Below, piece after piece: positions 44,253 through 44,450 of a DNA stretch of 44,450 nucleotides. A program made the position numbers and the translations under genes. This stretch comes from Succinivibrio dextrinosolvens (GTDB taxonomy: Bacteria; Pseudomonadota; Gammaproteobacteria; Enterobacterales; Succinivibrionaceae): the NCBI RefSeq assembly GCF_900116345.1, contig NZ_FPAH01000021.1, forward strand, positions 1 to 44,450, in the 5' to 3' direction. The notes beneath the pieces were generated by a model, which worked only from the letters and a program-made list of their open reading frames with translations, was not told where the DNA came from and did not search any database. The first letter of the stretch is position 1, and every line of letters starts with the position of its first letter.

Positions 44253-44450
44253 TTAACTTATTACCGCATTCATTTCATTTCTTATATTGGCCCATTTTCT
44301 TATATTATGAGCCAGAGCCACAAGCCCAAATTCAATTATTACCTTCGCTTTAGATCGCAGTCTGAATCTTTTGAAACCGTGATTATATTTGATATCACCG
44401 AATACAGCTTCAGGTTCAATTGGTCTCCGGCTTCTATGCTTCAGGCCTTC
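44253..44450 (-). CDS. IS1182-type transposase, C-terminal end (cut by window edge)
   Basis: The 65 visible codons on the minus strand end the DDE transposase of an IS1182-like element. The hallmark is [20 protein letters not shown] followed by [23 protein letters not shown], where the Glu of [10 protein letters not shown] lies in the last catalytic block, then [10 protein letters not shown]. The frame is open to the window edge and stops normally with TAA, so this end looks intact. The element's terminal repeat should lie between 44119 and 44252, but the partner end is outside the window. Confidence 0.85.
   Translation of the reverse strand, partial: EGLKHRSRRPIEPEAVFGDIKYNHGFKRFRLRSKAKVIIEFGLVALAHNIRKWANIRNEMNAVIS

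Noticed and set aside
1-44450. CRISPR arrays, tRNA and rRNA genes
   Set aside because: No regularly spaced direct repeats and no recognisable tRNA or rRNA sequence were noticed; the only guide-RNA-like locus is the IscB unit.

Overview
The window reads as an AT-rich gammaproteobacterial chromosome. Several gene neighbourhoods match the enterobacterial layout: an HU gene beside purH-purD and a DUF416/YjaG gene, a prfC-tatD-serB-radA cluster, rsd and tusA. The low GC and the protein flavour would fit the Succinivibrionaceae (Aeromonadales), but that placement is an inference and no rRNA or marker gene here proves it.

Layout. Bases 1-420 hold the 3' end of a frame-broken IS200/IS605 transposase and its hairpins. 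Bases 445-8527 are mostly housekeeping: a small lipoprotein, phosphoglucomutase, HU, the purHD operon with a TauE/SafE-type exporter, and a DUF416 protein. Bases 9030-20024 are the most unusual part. They hold a 1852-residue protein of unknown fold followed by a small acidic CesT-like protein, then a MepM-like murein endopeptidase and a 91-residue orphan, then a clear CesT-like chaperone followed by a 433-residue unknown protein. I read the two large/small pairs as type III secretion effectors with their cognate chaperones, encoded away from any secretion apparatus. The two candidate effectors share the short N-terminal motif VxxFFSxVF.

Bases 20190-28484 return to core genes: a YddA-type ABC transporter with a Cof-type HAD phosphatase, the sigma-70 regulator Rsd, and the minus-strand operon prfC-tatD-serB-radA. 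Just upstream of prfC sits a complete-looking IscB (RuvC + HNH) element. It has a structured candidate omega-RNA region and is bounded by imperfect 30-bp inverted repeats at 28494-28523 and 30006-30035. A further folded non-coding block (30076-30254) lies beyond it.

Bases 30335-44059 carry an e(P4)-type acid phosphatase lipoprotein, an FNT-family channel with TusA, two tandem Cache-HAMP-PP2C (RsbU-like) phosphatases, an AEC transporter with the CrcB/Fluc fluoride channel, a zinc-ribbon/DUF805 membrane protein, a 609-residue beta-helix-like lipoprotein, a second lipoprotein with a MORN-like segment, and adenine deaminase. The window ends inside an IS1182-type transposase, so transposon fragments lie at both edges. 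Promoters, terminators and start choices were judged by eye; none was computed.
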